DNA from: CAZEAC01 sp964510065
GTDB taxonomy: Bacteria > Bdellovibrionota_C > UBA2361 > CAIXSY01
Direction: 5' to 3'
Assembly: GCA_964510065.1 (NCBI GenBank)
Contig: CAZEAC010000015.1
Coordinates: 9,610-73,609, forward strand
DNA length: 64,000 nt
Position 1 is the first letter of the stretch. Each line of letters starts with the position of its first letter. The notes below the pieces were generated by a model. That model was not told where the DNA came from. It saw only the letters and a program-made list of their open reading frames with translations, and made no database searches. Positions 43,618 to 53,228 of the stretch are shown piece by piece. The position numbers and the translations under genes were made by a program.

Positions 43618-45402
43618 TCAGTTTTTCTTGAGATTGCTCGCGGTCGCGCGCATACCTTTGTTTTGGTAGCGAAGCTGGATCGCGACACCTAGTATCGAAA
43701 TTACAGCCAATCCCGCCAGATACCGTGGTTCCGAGCATCCGATAAGTATGGCGGCGGAAAGAGTGCTCTCGCCCACGATCGCCCAAAGCAGGTTACGTGT
43801 AAAAAAAGCCCGGGTACGTTCTAGCATCGTTGGTTTTCGAAAATCCCAGTTCGGCTGCTCAACCCTTATCGGCACGTAGCGCCCGATAATTCGACCCTGC
43901 GGGTAGGCATACTCGAAGGGCTCAAGTGGAGCCCCAAATGAATCGAGATATTGCCGGCGCGAGCAATCAACGTAGCGAAGCTTCGTCGAGATAACTTCCG
44001 CGGATGTGCTTGCAACATAACGTACAAACTTTGCTGGCATCTGATTATGCACGTATTGGTTGTAAATCACGGCGCGAAATCCCGCGACTCGAGCAAAATC
44101 TTCGATTCCCTGCTTTATTACTCGAGGATTTCCAGCGCTCGATCCTTCGACCCCATCGACATACAAAATAGCATGCTCAGCGCCACTTCGATCATGAGCT
44201 ATCGCCGCCGCAATGCGCGCACGCACTACCCTTCCACGCTCGATCGAGAAATCGAGAGCAGAAATACCCTTACTGTTGAGATAGCCAAAGGTCCCTAACC
44301 TTCCTTTAGAGCCGCGCCCGAGCCACTTCACACCGCGAAGCGAAGCCGAACTGTAGAACTCCTCTTGGTGCGTCAGATCAACCCAGGGATCACGGCTCCA
44401 AATCCGAGCTTCAAATTCGCCGGCCGCGACTTTCTCTCCAATACCTTTATACGCCTCAATCGCGCCAGCAAGGTAACGCTCACCCTCGCTGCCCGCACGA
44501 ACTGCGCTTCTCTTTAGCTCGAGAAGCAGTTCATAGCCGCGTTCCTCGGTGAGCGTTCCCGCGCGAAGCCGTGCCAGGTCGCCAGTGAATTGATCCACAA
44601 AGTCAGTTACCGACTTTTTTCCTTTGGCGAGATCTTTTGCGTAAATGCCTTCATAATATTTCCTGCGTTGAAGATCTTTCCGCCCAAGGAACTCACGCAA
44701 CACGCGCCCGACAAATTGAAGTTTGCTTTCCGGTTCGAGCTGCTGCCAATTCTTGCCACTATACGAGTAACGTGCTCGATACTCCGGATTATCCCAATGC
44801 GCATTAATCCCAAGTGATCGAAGTTTTTCGACCGTGGCGCAGCTTTGAGGTTGTCCGTCATGCCACGCGCGAAAGTCTTGCCGGCGCAGCATCAATGCAA
44901 GTTCTCGTTCGATAAGTGGGGTCATTGGATATATTAGGTAACGCTGCAGCATCGTCGAAAAATATGCGGCGACAAACATGAAATTGGCCACTCCCGCGGT
45001 GAAAAGCGCGGCGTTCGCTACCCTTCCAAGCGACTCGAACATAGAGGAGATCTCGGTGTGGAAGGCATAATTCGCGAAAGTCGCAGCGCATGCGATTGAA
45101 CATCCAACGGCTATTGTTTTCCCAAAAAGTGGCGCCATGTGCCTGTCCTCGGCACGTGCAAGCTCCTTTTGGTCTAGTGATGGCGGATCGATCTTGCGCG
45201 CTCCTATCCAATGTTGACGAAGCTCGGGGAATCCCTTCAATGCCATCTTTTCGTCAATCTCAGCAAGAGAAAGCACGGACGCAGGATTTTCCCTTGGCAC
45301 TTCCGGAAGCGCAGAAATATCGAGGCTAGTTCGGATTATGCCCGCCACACTACCAGGTGTGGGCGACTTCGCCCCTTCCGGTGTATTTTCCAGAGCTCCC
45401 AT
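43618..45402 (-). CDS. Large unrecognised membrane protein
   Basis: The 594-residue product has two hydrophobic stretches near residues 92-108 and 128-150 (FTAGVANFMFVAAYFSTML). A long charged middle section runs to about 350, then a globular region (DPWVDLTHQEEFYSSASL, GRLGTFGYLNSKGISALDF, AILYVDGVEGSSAGNPRV, AGFRAVIYNQYVHNQMP), and two hydrophobic stretches near 540-570. The globular part alternates strands and helices, somewhat like an acetyltransferase, but no acetyl-CoA loop can be shown. Function is unknown. It ends 24 bases before the DUF817 gene on the same strand. Confidence 0.72.
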   Translation of the reverse strand: MGALENTPEGAKSPTPGSVAGIIRTSLDISALPEVPRENPASVLSLAEIDEKMALKGFPELRQHWIGARKIDPPSLDQKELARAEDRHMAPLFGKTIAVGCSIACAATFANYAFHTEISSMFESLGRVANAALFTAGVANFMFVAAYFSTMLQRYLIYPMTPLIERELALMLRRQDFRAWHDGQPQSCATVEKLRSLGINAHWDNPEYRARYSYSGKNWQQLEPESKLQFVGRVLREFLGRKDLQRRKYYEGIYAKDLAKGKKSVTDFVDQFTGDLARLRAGTLTEERGYELLLELKRSAVRAGSEGERYLAGAIEAYKGIGEKVAAGEFEARIWSRDPWVDLTHQEEFYSSASLRGVKWLGRGSKGRLGTFGYLNSKGISALDFSIERGRVVRARIAAAIAHDRSGAEHAILYVDGVEGSSAGNPRVIKQGIEDFARVAGFRAVIYNQYVHNQMPAKFVRYVASTSAEVISTKLRYVDCSRRQYLDSFGAPLEPFEYAYPQGRIIGRYVPIRVEQPNWDFRKPTMLERTRAFFTRNLLWAIVGESTLSAAILIGCSEPRYLAGLAVISILGVAIQLRYQNKGMRATASNLKKN

Positions 45403-45566
45403 CGCTTCGCCAATGATCGTGATACTCTTCGATCAAGGTAGAGCTAGTCTCTACTCTAACAAAACAGTTCTTTCGGCCATTGGCTCGCAAATATCATGAG
45501 GGCTCGTGTACGCTGCGTGGAAAGCCGAAGGAACTCGAGACTGCCGAAGCCGGGAAAGGGTCCGAG

Positions 45567-47237
45567 TTAGCGTTTGGGAAGCATAAGACATAGATCTTCC
45601 CAACGCATGTTCGCGTCGAGTTTATGCGCTGGTATTGGATAGCGTTTCTTCAAAAAACGTTCCTCTAAATCTTTGAGAGTAAGTGCACTCGGATATTTTT
45701 CTAAAACTCGCTTCGCGCGATCATATTCACCGAGCTCGGAGTACGCCGTCACCGCAATAATGACCCAGCGCCGAATCTCTTTCCACGCGGGAAACTTTCC
45801 AAGCTTCTCGACCGAGCGGTCGAGCTCACTCAGTATCGCAGCGTGCGCTGCTGAGATATCTCGACATGTGGAGAAGCAAACATTCTGAAGTACCGCGAGC
45901 CATACGAAATCTGTTGCACACGTCCGGCTCGCCTCGTGAGCCTCGATCTTTTCAAGATCATCTTTTACTGCTTTCAGGTCATACGAGAGATGCCCGCGCG
46001 GAAGCGCACGAAGAGCGGGGACAAGAAAATCTTCCATGTACTTTCGAGCCTCTTCAAACCGGCCATGTTCGATAAGAGCACACGCCCTGTCGAGGAGGTA
46101 TCCTGAGACAGCTTCATTATAGCTGCTGCGAGTGAACTCATAAACTCCTCGCGCTTTCGTATCGCGATGTTCGAGAGATATCTCCGGTGCCTGTGGAAAT
46201 AGACCCGGATCCGCTCGTCCTCGTTTCCAGCTCCTCACCAAATGTCGTAAAGGGTCCTGCACAAGAGGGGCCCCACTCTCAAAGCTCTCATACACGCTAT
46301 TTTTCCAATACTCTGCCAGCACCCAATTTGCCTGTTCAATTTTTCCACAAGCGTCGAGGCTGTTAATCAATGGAACGATTGTTTCCGGCTTATGAGTTGT
46401 TTGTTCACGATCATCCCGGCCAGGACTAGGATTGGGGGTACTAAGGATATGAGCCACCTGCTCTTTGGCGAAATCATCGGCTGCTGCATGAAAGGCCAAG
46501 AGTGCTAGCCTTGCGCGAAGCTTGAGGTTTAAAAGGTCTTGAGAGCTACAACTTCCAAGAAACATTTCAGCATCGCGGATAGAACCAATGAATTCTTGAC
46601 CATTTTCCATTGCATGTTCGGCTCGACAGGCACAAATGCGGGCCAGCACTAAATTGACGTTTGGTGTACCCTGCCAGCCGTCATTTCGATGGCGGTATAG
46701 CTTCTCAATAAGCTTTGAAACCTCCGAGCTTCGTCCCGCTATTTCGAGCTGCAACAGAAGTTCCGGGAGCGCACCAGCAGCCAGACATGCCTTTGACCAG
46801 TCGACAAGCTCCTCATTGGTCGCTCGTAGAGCAAGAACCAGAATTTCATCTTTCATGCCGAATGTCTTGAGGAGCGTCAACGCATTTCTGATCTCACTTT
46901 CTCCTAGAGAGGCAATTGATCGGTTTTGCAGGTAGCTCCACAGCTCGGCACAAAGAAGTTCTTTTCCAAAATCATCCACTTGCAAAAAGGTTTCAAGGAG
47001 GAGAGTAACGCCAAAGTCGCGATATCCTGTGACGGCCTCTTTGACAACTTCTGGGATCGCGTCCGGCCCTGAGATGGCGCGAATCACGCGCTCCTCGCAA
47101 AAACCAACTCCTGCGCCGTTTTGCACAAGCTGCGAGACGAAGGTCTGTTTTAGCTGCGCACGGCAATCAGCTGAATCAGGCTTCGGCTGAGTCACCTGTT
47201 TGAGGGTACTCATGATCCGTGAGACCTGCGTTTTCAT
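45567..47237 (-). CDS. Unknown protein with TPR-like helical repeats
   Basis: The 556-residue soluble protein is almost entirely helical. Segments such as ALIEHGRFEEARKYMEDFL, AYSELGEYDRAKRVLEKYP and EIAGRSSEVSKLIEKLYRH resemble degenerate TPR helices, suggesting a scaffold. There is no signal peptide and no catalytic motif. It is translationally coupled to the gene before it (ATGA overlap at 47234-47237), so the two products probably act together. Confidence 0.72.
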   Translation of the reverse strand: MKTQVSRIMSTLKQVTQPKPDSADCRAQLKQTFVSQLVQNGAGVGFCEERVIRAISGPDAIPEVVKEAVTGYRDFGVTLLLETFLQVDDFGKELLCAELWSYLQNRSIASLGESEIRNALTLLKTFGMKDEILVLALRATNEELVDWSKACLAAGALPELLLQLEIAGRSSEVSKLIEKLYRHRNDGWQGTPNVNLVLARICACRAEHAMENGQEFIGSIRDAEMFLGSCSSQDLLNLKLRARLALLAFHAAADDFAKEQVAHILSTPNPSPGRDDREQTTHKPETIVPLINSLDACGKIEQANWVLAEYWKNSVYESFESGAPLVQDPLRHLVRSWKRGRADPGLFPQAPEISLEHRDTKARGVYEFTRSSYNEAVSGYLLDRACALIEHGRFEEARKYMEDFLVPALRALPRGHLSYDLKAVKDDLEKIEAHEASRTCATDFVWLAVLQNVCFSTCRDISAAHAAILSELDRSVEKLGKFPAWKEIRRWVIIAVTAYSELGEYDRAKRVLEKYPSALTLKDLEERFLKKRYPIPAHKLDANMRWEDLCLMLPKR

Positions 47238-48370
47238 GGAAGCTCCTCGAGCTCAAGGAGCTTATGATAGGTACCCTGTGGAACAACGCTTCTGTCGTCA
47301 GGCTCTCCGGACTTGATCACTCGCAGCGCGTTTTCTCCGTAGAATTCCCGCAGATTGTTTCGTGCTTCGGCAAGTGCTGCTGCTCGTAGGCCACGGTACG
47401 GCTTGTCTCGACACCATTCGGCAATTCCCAAATACGCAACTGAGTAGTCAATTTTTTTTACTCCCTCATCTATAAATTTTTGACGAAGTTTCTTAAGTTC
47501 GACAAAACCTAGCTCCGCCAACTCTCCCGAGGTGAGCTTCGAAATAAAGCCGTTACTTGGCGTAAAATAGAAGAGGTGTTGCTCGCCAAGACTTGAGGGG
47601 AACCAGCGCGATTCATGGTTTCTTGCCGAAATTTTCTTTATGCAATCAAACAGATGTACGATTAGCTCTTTCGCTTGTTCAATGTTGCCATGATTAACAA
47701 GCTTTTCCAGGTACTGCGGAAAGATCTCGTAATGAAACTTATCAGTTTTTTGGTAGTCTAAGGAGCCTGTCTCAGAAAGGATTGTAATCAATCGCTTCAT
47801 AGCCGCAATTGATTGAGGCCGATAGACGTTCCAAAGCAACTTCGATAGCTCACATAGAAATTCAAAACTTTGATCTGCGCACCACAACGTTGGATCAAAA
47901 TGTTCGAGAGCGCGTTTATACTCTGCATGTGCCTTAGACAGATCGCGGTGCTCAGCTCGCAAATGATATTCAAAAGCGCGAAGATGCAAGTTCGAAAGCA
48001 CGACGCGGACTTGTGGGTCATATATCCCAGCCGCATATCCCAAAAGTCGTTCCACAAAGCTGCCCAACGCGTCCAAGTTTCCCGCTGAGTGTTCAAGATA
48101 GCGCGATGCGATCTCAGGGAGAAAAGAGAGCGTGTACCGTAGCTGCACCGGAGAATTCGAGACAGCCTGTGCCTCACGGCTAAGAATTGTATCAACTGCG
48201 GCGAAGTCGCCCGCATCGGCCGCGGCACGAATCTCGTTCCGCAGCGCGGCGAGCGAATCTTGGCGCGGGTATCGTAGAGCGTAAGTCTGATGCGCCTTTT
48301 GCAAGGCGGCAAGGCTCGGTGTCTCGAAACAGGGCGAATCCAGCTTAGGGAGAGTGCTTTGTGACCACAT
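47234..48370 (-). CDS. Unknown helical protein, partner of the next gene
   Basis: The 378-residue soluble protein is rich in helices, with TPR-like pairs (AHAEYKRALEHFDPTLWCAD, LVNHGNIEQAKELIVHLFD). The C-terminal part holds YSVAYLGIAEWCRDKPYRGL and a segment on AEARNNLREFYGENALRV. There is no signal peptide or known motif. Its stop overlaps the start of the 556-residue gene. The pair has no recognised family. Confidence 0.7.
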   Translation of the reverse strand: MWSQSTLPKLDSPCFETPSLAALQKAHQTYALRYPRQDSLAALRNEIRAAADAGDFAAVDTILSREAQAVSNSPVQLRYTLSFLPEIASRYLEHSAGNLDALGSFVERLLGYAAGIYDPQVRVVLSNLHLRAFEYHLRAEHRDLSKAHAEYKRALEHFDPTLWCADQSFEFLCELSKLLWNVYRPQSIAAMKRLITILSETGSLDYQKTDKFHYEIFPQYLEKLVNHGNIEQAKELIVHLFDCIKKISARNHESRWFPSSLGEQHLFYFTPSNGFISKLTSGELAELGFVELKKLRQKFIDEGVKKIDYSVAYLGIAEWCRDKPYRGLRAAALAEARNNLREFYGENALRVIKSGEPDDRSVVPQGTYHKLLELEELP

Positions 48371-48666
48371 CTGTTCGCGGTTCTATCGTGGCTGGTTACT
48401 ACGCTCTAGCAGCTGTGAATGTATGCAAAGTAGCGGCCGCAAGATGTTAATTCGTACAAATACGGAGCCCTTCCTGACGCAACACGAAGCTGGACTTCGC
48501 ACAGCTTCCCGCTAGGGAGTCCAGGCAGAAGGTCTACGAAAAAATCCTAGTCCCCCTCCGGAACTTTCATAATTACCTGACGTATTCAGCAGGTTATCAA
48601 ACCGTTTTTTTGATCCTACGAGAAGATCGGGGTCAATTTATCTTGCTGTGACGCCGATTATCTACA
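48371..48666. other. Divergent intergenic region
   Basis: These 296 bases separate divergent genes and must hold promoters for both. No sigma-54 or clear -35/-10 pair, and no strong palindrome, could be supported. Confidence 0.4.
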
Positions 48667-49461
48667 GTGAGTGGGCAAAGCCTGTCCTCGGTCGCAACGC
48701 ACGGGATAGCAGACATGTATTCAGCAGCGGAACAAACAACCGACTTTCAATCAACTGATGAGCTATGCAAAGAGCTCGTCTCGAGAATCATATCTAAAGT
48801 TGAACCGCGCCATAATGGGTTGCTAATTCCCGCGAACCGTCCTCTTGATACCAGCTCTTCTATCTATTTTCTTAAAGAAGGATCTATCTCGTATTTGCGT
48901 GGAGGAAAAATTCTCTTTTACTTTGAAGACGGTGACCTTGTCGGCCTTGAAGAGCGTGACCTTTCGGAAGATGCACAGCTACTTTCGCCCTTTGCGGTCA
49001 TTGTTGATGAGTACGATAGAAGCGATTTTGTGCGGCAGCTTGGAAACGACCTGGAACTCCAAGCGCTTTGGAACACCTACCTCTCAAAACAGCTCAATCT
49101 CTATGCTTCAATGATTAGTTCACTGTATCGCAATGTGGTCGAGATTGAGCCCACGATCAAACATTTCTGGGCCAATGAATCGATCTTCATCGAGGGCAGC
49201 TTTCAGGACGAGATCTTTACCCTTGTGAAAGGACGCGCCGATGTTGTTGTCAACGGAACAAAGGTTGGCGAACTCGAGCCGGACGATGTATTCGGCGCGT
49301 ATTCGGTGCTTTCGGGCACTCCCCGCGCGGCAAGTGTAGTAGCGACTGAAAAATGTCTCGCGCTTTCGCTTCCGCGACTAGACTTCCTGACAATGCTGCG
49401 AATTAAACCGCTGAATTTCCTAAAAGCGTTCGAAGTCGGTAGCAAATCTATTGTGCTTTAG
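48667..49461 (+). CDS. Cyclic nucleotide-binding domain protein without DNA-binding domain
   Basis: The 264-residue product has a C-terminal cNMP-binding fold: IFIEGSFQDEIFTLVKGRADVVVNG, ELEPDDVFGAYSVLSGTPRAASVVATEKC, LSLPRLDFLTML. An N-terminal half has a weaker similar pattern (GLLIPANRPLDTSSSIYFLKEGSISYL), possibly a second degenerate copy. No helix-turn-helix follows, unlike Crp/Fnr. It probably regulates a protein partner. The start is a GTG; an ATG at 48715 is possible. Its stop overlaps the convergent transporter gene by four bases. Confidence 0.78.
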   Translation: MSGQSLSSVATHGIADMYSAAEQTTDFQSTDELCKELVSRIISKVEPRHNGLLIPANRPLDTSSSIYFLKEGSISYLRGGKILFYFEDGDLVGLEERDLSEDAQLLSPFAVIVDEYDRSDFVRQLGNDLELQALWNTYLSKQLNLYASMISSLYRNVVEIEPTIKHFWANESIFIEGSFQDEIFTLVKGRADVVVNGTKVGELEPDDVFGAYSVLSGTPRAASVVATEKCLALSLPRLDFLTMLRIKPLNFLKAFEVGSKSIVL

Positions 49462-50297
49462 CCAGCAATTACCGCGCATGCACCTGCAAAACACAAAACG
49501 ACAGAGGCACTTCTTCGCGCGAATCTCCTATACATGCGCATAACCAACACTTCGATTACAATTACCAATATTATCCCGCTCTGGAAGATTGCCTCTGTAA
49601 CGGTAAGCATCCCATGCTTATAGGCAGCTACCGCGGTCGAAAAAGATATTGCCGAGAGAACAGGAACAATAGCAACCAACACAGGGCTCGTCGTGAAGAT
49701 TGTGCGCCAGGAAGCTCGCGATCTTCTCGACATCCAAAGATAAAAAAGTCCTGGGAGAAAGTACCCGCTCAGCACGATTGCAGCATGACCTACGCCGCTC
49801 TCCGCGAGCCATTTGTTAAGGATCACGCCAAGAGCGGTCAGTACCGCCGCAGCGAGGCGATAGCGCGCTCCGCGCCATGAAACAGCGCCATCCCACGTCT
49901 CAAGGACAATCCCGCTGATAATCGCAGTGAAACCAATTATTTTTACTGCACTTACACTCTCTCCGAACAGCCCAATTCCCGCGACCATAGTGACGATAAA
50001 AGTTAAAGTTCCAAAGATCTCGCCGCTCGAAGCGTTGAGGTTTTCATACGAGCGCATTTCCAGAATAGACGCGAATATCCAGAGGCCCGCATTCAGAACA
50101 AGTAGCAGCGATGCAATAAGATCGAGTCTATAAAGTGTCGAAAGGTCTAGTATTGGGATAAGTAAAATGCCCGCCACGAGGTAGAGATAAGCAAGAAATA
50201 CCAGCTGATTTACGCCATCGGTAACTACTCGAGCGAGGATTACTCGCATCGGCGAAGCAGCGGCAATTGATATAAAAGCTAATAAAACCGGCGACAT
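49458..50297 (-). CDS. EamA/DMT-type transporter
   Basis: The 279-residue product has ten or so membrane segments in two similar halves, with FGESVSAVKIIGFTAIISGIVLE at the end of the first half and the motif MLTVTEAIFQSGIILVIVIEV in the second. This is the drug/metabolite transporter layout. Substrate cannot be told from sequence. Confidence 0.82.
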   Translation of the reverse strand: MSPVLLAFISIAAASPMRVILARVVTDGVNQLVFLAYLYLVAGILLIPILDLSTLYRLDLIASLLLVLNAGLWIFASILEMRSYENLNASSGEIFGTLTFIVTMVAGIGLFGESVSAVKIIGFTAIISGIVLETWDGAVSWRGARYRLAAAVLTALGVILNKWLAESGVGHAAIVLSGYFLPGLFYLWMSRRSRASWRTIFTTSPVLVAIVPVLSAISFSTAVAAYKHGMLTVTEAIFQSGIILVIVIEVLVMRMYRRFARRSASVVLCFAGACAVIAG

Positions 50298-50434
50298 CGA
50301 AATTCCAAAGAGCGTGCATTGAAGGCCACTTCAACGCCCATAACCGAACTACAAACTCCGATCTCAATTTCAGCAGCTTACGCTCCATACGAGTTATTAC
50401 TATTCATCTCAGGCTGAGACCTTGGGCCTCTTTG

Positions 50435-50509
50435 TGGACACCCAAAGAAAGCATGACAAATTCCTGAGGGCTATTAACGAGTTAGCTCACCCAAGAGTAT
50501 GGGTGTCCA
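50435..50509. repeat. Small inverted repeat upstream of the hydrolase gene
   Basis: TGGACACCCA at 50435-50444 pairs with TGGGTGTCCA at 50500-50509. It lies between the divergent transporter and hydrolase genes and could be an operator pair or a weak stem-loop. Confidence 0.3.
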
Positions 50510-50552
50510 AGATCCTTTCCAATTTGCTTCGATTCTGCGCATCTAAATTCCT

Positions 50553-51530
50553 ATGCGAGGCAAGCTGGCACGAGCACGTTCATTGTTGTTACTGGGCATT
50601 AAAATAGTCGGTGCGCTTTGCGTTGCAATGATCATCACTGCCGGATACCTCGTCTACGATCAAGATAGCCAGATCCTCCCCGCGCTTACTTTGACTGCGC
50701 GAAATCAACCTCCACCAAATGGAGTGACCCGCTTGAAGATTCCAAGCACCGATAACGTAATGCTCGATGCCTGGTATGTTCCGGTGGGCACAACGACCGC
50801 ACGATTTCCGAAAGTCGCCTTACTTTTCCAGGGGAGCGGTGGCCAACTGCATGATTCCTTTCCAATGCAAGCAAGTTTCCGTGACCTCGGTATCTCTTCG
50901 CTCTCCTTCGATTATCGGGGAGTCGGCCATAGCAGCGGATATCCATCGGAGCGCTCTTACTATGACGATGCGAGAGCGGTGTGGAAGTATCTCGTTACCT
51001 CACTAGGCGTCGCTCCCGATCAAATAATTGTCGTCGGAAGTTCGCTTGGAACCGGGTTCGCGGCATTCGTAGGAAAGGAGTTTCAACCTACAATGATTGC
51101 GCTCCTTGCGCCCTATACTTCAATCCCTGATGTGGTCGCCTACAAACCTTTCTTGCGATTTCTGAGGCCGTTGCTCCGATATGAAATTCCGCAAGCAAGA
51201 TTTCTCAAAGATTATCGTGGCTGTAGCGCATTATTTCACGGAACAAATGACAACGTGATTCCCTATGTTTTATCACAAAAGCTCGACACTCAACTTCGCG
51301 GAGTAGCTCGGCACCACCTCTACACTTTTGATGGTGTCGGCCATGAGATTTCAAGACAATTTTTCGAGACTCTTCAGGGCGCACTTACCGACTGCGGGCT
51401 GGGCTCTCAATCTCCCGATAGAGAAATAGTCAATCACTGCGCCGCGCAATACTTGAAATGTCTAATTGGTCTCTTCCGCCGTCTGCAGCGCAGCACGCCG
51501 AGAGAGGAAGTCATCGACTGCCGATGCTAA
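50553..51530 (+). CDS. Alpha/beta hydrolase, membrane-anchored
   Basis: The 325-residue product has an N-terminal membrane anchor (about 10-34) and a serine hydrolase fold. The nucleophile is Ser164 in VGSSLGTG, the acid Asp233 in HGTNDNVIP, and the His264 in GVGHE. LLFQGSGGQLHDSFP gives the oxyanion region and FDYRGVGHSSG follows. It resembles the BEM46/YfhR-like peptidase/esterase group. The last 23 codons overlap the convergent cheV gene and do not match the fold, so the C-terminus may be extended by loss of an earlier stop. Confidence 0.85.
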   Translation: MRGKLARARSLLLLGIKIVGALCVAMIITAGYLVYDQDSQILPALTLTARNQPPPNGVTRLKIPSTDNVMLDAWYVPVGTTTARFPKVALLFQGSGGQLHDSFPMQASFRDLGISSLSFDYRGVGHSSGYPSERSYYDDARAVWKYLVTSLGVAPDQIIVVGSSLGTGFAAFVGKEFQPTMIALLAPYTSIPDVVAYKPFLRFLRPLLRYEIPQARFLKDYRGCSALFHGTNDNVIPYVLSQKLDTQLRGVARHHLYTFDGVGHEISRQFFETLQGALTDCGLGSQSPDREIVNHCAAQYLKCLIGLFRRLQRSTPREEVIDCRC

Positions 51531-52400
51531 CTGCCCAATCTGGGGTTTCGAGAAAGCCGCGTTTCCGCCTACTGCTCGGCATTTTGAAAGCATCTGCTCA
51601 TTTATGAGTGATGAGAAGAAAAGTACGGGCATTTCTGTAAAACGTTTATCGTTTCGTAACCTACGACAAAGCGTCAGCCCATCCATTTTCGGCATTTCGA
51701 TATCCGAAATGATGATATCGAATTTCGACGGTGTTGAGTTCAAAAGCTCAAGACCCTGCTCACCATTTTTGGCCTGTACAATATCCGAGAATCCTCCTTC
51801 ACTGAGCACCTTGTAGACAAGCTTCTGTACAAGCGCTGAATCTTCGCAGTGAAGTATGCGCACCTGATCGCGTCGCACGGAAGAGCTTTTAATCTCCGTG
51901 GCGTACGTCTCTATGTTCATTGATGGATCAAGAGCTGCAAGAATTGTCTCGAGGTCAATTATGAGAATGATACCTTCCGGCTTGCGCAATGTGCCGAGAA
52001 CACTCGCGGTAGCCACGTCACCTGCACTCGCAGCAATCGGCTCAAATTCATCCCAGCCAGTTCTTTCGATTCGACTCACGGTATCGACAATGAATCCAGT
52101 TCGACGGCCATTGAATTCAGTGACGACGAGTAACCGCTTCTGTGGCAGCTCGTCCTTTCGCTTGAGATGGATCGAAAGATCGATGATCGTTATCGTTTCA
52201 TCGCGAAAGGCCATCACTCCTATTATCTCAGGATGCGACGCGGGAATTAGCGAGATTACCGCGGGATCATAAACAGTGATTTGGCAGATTTTTGAAACGT
52301 TTATGCCGTATCTCTGCGGCCCAAGATTCACAATGAGAAACTCAACCTCGTTGGTTCCAGATTCGAGGAGAATCCCTTTATTTTTTGCCAAGTGGCTCAT
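51462..52400 (-). CDS. cheV: Chemotaxis coupling protein CheV (CheW plus receiver)
   Basis: The 312-residue product has an N-terminal CheW-like domain (FLIVNLGPQRYGINVSKICQI, IIGVMAFRDETITIIDL). A C-terminal receiver domain follows (RILHCEDSALVQKLVYKVL, phospho-acceptor Asp in DIIISDIEMPKMDG, Lys in AFSKPQIG). CheV couples receptors to CheA and tunes adaptation. It overlaps the end of the hydrolase gene by 69 bases. It stands apart from the main che operon. A hairpin, TCGGGA/TCCCGA at 52412-52427, lies in its leader. Confidence 0.92.
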   Translation of the reverse strand: MSHLAKNKGILLESGTNEVEFLIVNLGPQRYGINVSKICQITVYDPAVISLIPASHPEIIGVMAFRDETITIIDLSIHLKRKDELPQKRLLVVTEFNGRRTGFIVDTVSRIERTGWDEFEPIAASAGDVATASVLGTLRKPEGIILIIDLETILAALDPSMNIETYATEIKSSSVRRDQVRILHCEDSALVQKLVYKVLSEGGFSDIVQAKNGEQGLELLNSTPSKFDIIISDIEMPKMDGLTLCRRLRNDKRFTEMPVLFFSSLINEQMLSKCRAVGGNAAFSKPQIGQLASAVDDFLSRRAALQTAEETN

Positions 52401-52478
52401 AATAAGGAAAATCGGGACTTTTCCCGAGATACTTAAGTAAAAAAAGAGAATTAATACTTTCCTAAGGGATTTGAAAAG

Positions 52479-52527
52479 CTATGCATTTCGTCGTCTCCAG
52501 AAAAGTCGACGCATACACAATGCATAG
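52479..52527. repeat. Inverted repeat between cheV and a response regulator gene
   Basis: CTATGCATT at 52479-52487 pairs with AATGCATAG at 52519-52527, with an inner CGTCG/CGACG continuation. It lies downstream of the response regulator and upstream of cheV on the minus strand. A terminator, an operator or an RNA processing site are possible. Confidence 0.4.
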
Positions 52528-52541
52528 TTATTTGAGGTCAA

Positions 52542-52979
52542 CTAGTTTACGGAAGTATGCTGAGTTGAATTTTTCTCGCTCCGCGCGCCCGAAGTTTGTA
52601 TAATTCGCTCCATTTCTTTCATAAGCCTGTTGCCGTTTACAGGTTTTTCAAGAACGGCGTGGACACAGGTAAGTGACGTAAGTTTCCAGAGCTCAAGTAG
52701 GTCCACGACGGCGCTGCAGATTATTATATTCGGAATTGATTTGATAAGCCTTGAAGCACGGAGCTCTTCAGCAACTTTAAGAAAATCCTGCCCGGATACA
52801 TGCGGCAACATCAAATCAAGAAGCACACAATCAAAGTGGGTCCCACCTAAATAATGATAAAGCCCCTCAGCACCATTCGCTGCCATCGTAACATTAAACC
52901 CTGCCCTATCAAGCAACGTGCGAAAGTAGACCTGACTGACCTGCTCATCTTCAACTACAAGAACTCGGTGTTGTGCCAT
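52542..52979 (-). CDS. Single-domain response regulator
   Basis: The 145-residue product is a lone receiver domain: VLVVEDEQVSQVYFRTLLDRAG with the acidic pair, phospho-Asp in CVLLDLMLPHVSG, and Lys in VLEKPVNG. No output domain follows. The ATG at 52979 is preferred to one four codons upstream. It sits upstream of cheV, and may act in chemotaxis or as a phosphate relay. Confidence 0.88.
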   Translation of the reverse strand: MAQHRVLVVEDEQVSQVYFRTLLDRAGFNVTMAANGAEGLYHYLGGTHFDCVLLDLMLPHVSGQDFLKVAEELRASRLIKSIPNIIICSAVVDLLELWKLTSLTCVHAVLEKPVNGNRLMKEMERIIQTSGARSEKNSTQHTSVN

Positions 52980-53228
52980 AGCGTGCCCCAAATTTCGGAA
53001 ATACTGATATTTCTGACGCGATTCGCTTGCCTATGCGGGCAGCTCTTCTCTTGCGTTGTATGGTCGACATTTGGTGAAAATGGCTTGAGATAGAATATAT
53101 AGGAGCATGTAATAATCGCTGACCAAGAATTGTTATTCTACAGGTAGGTATTTCCGAACGTCCTAAAACCAGGGTAGCTTCGATACTATTATCCTGTTAT
53201 TGCTTACCCTAGCTTGGACTTATGAAAC

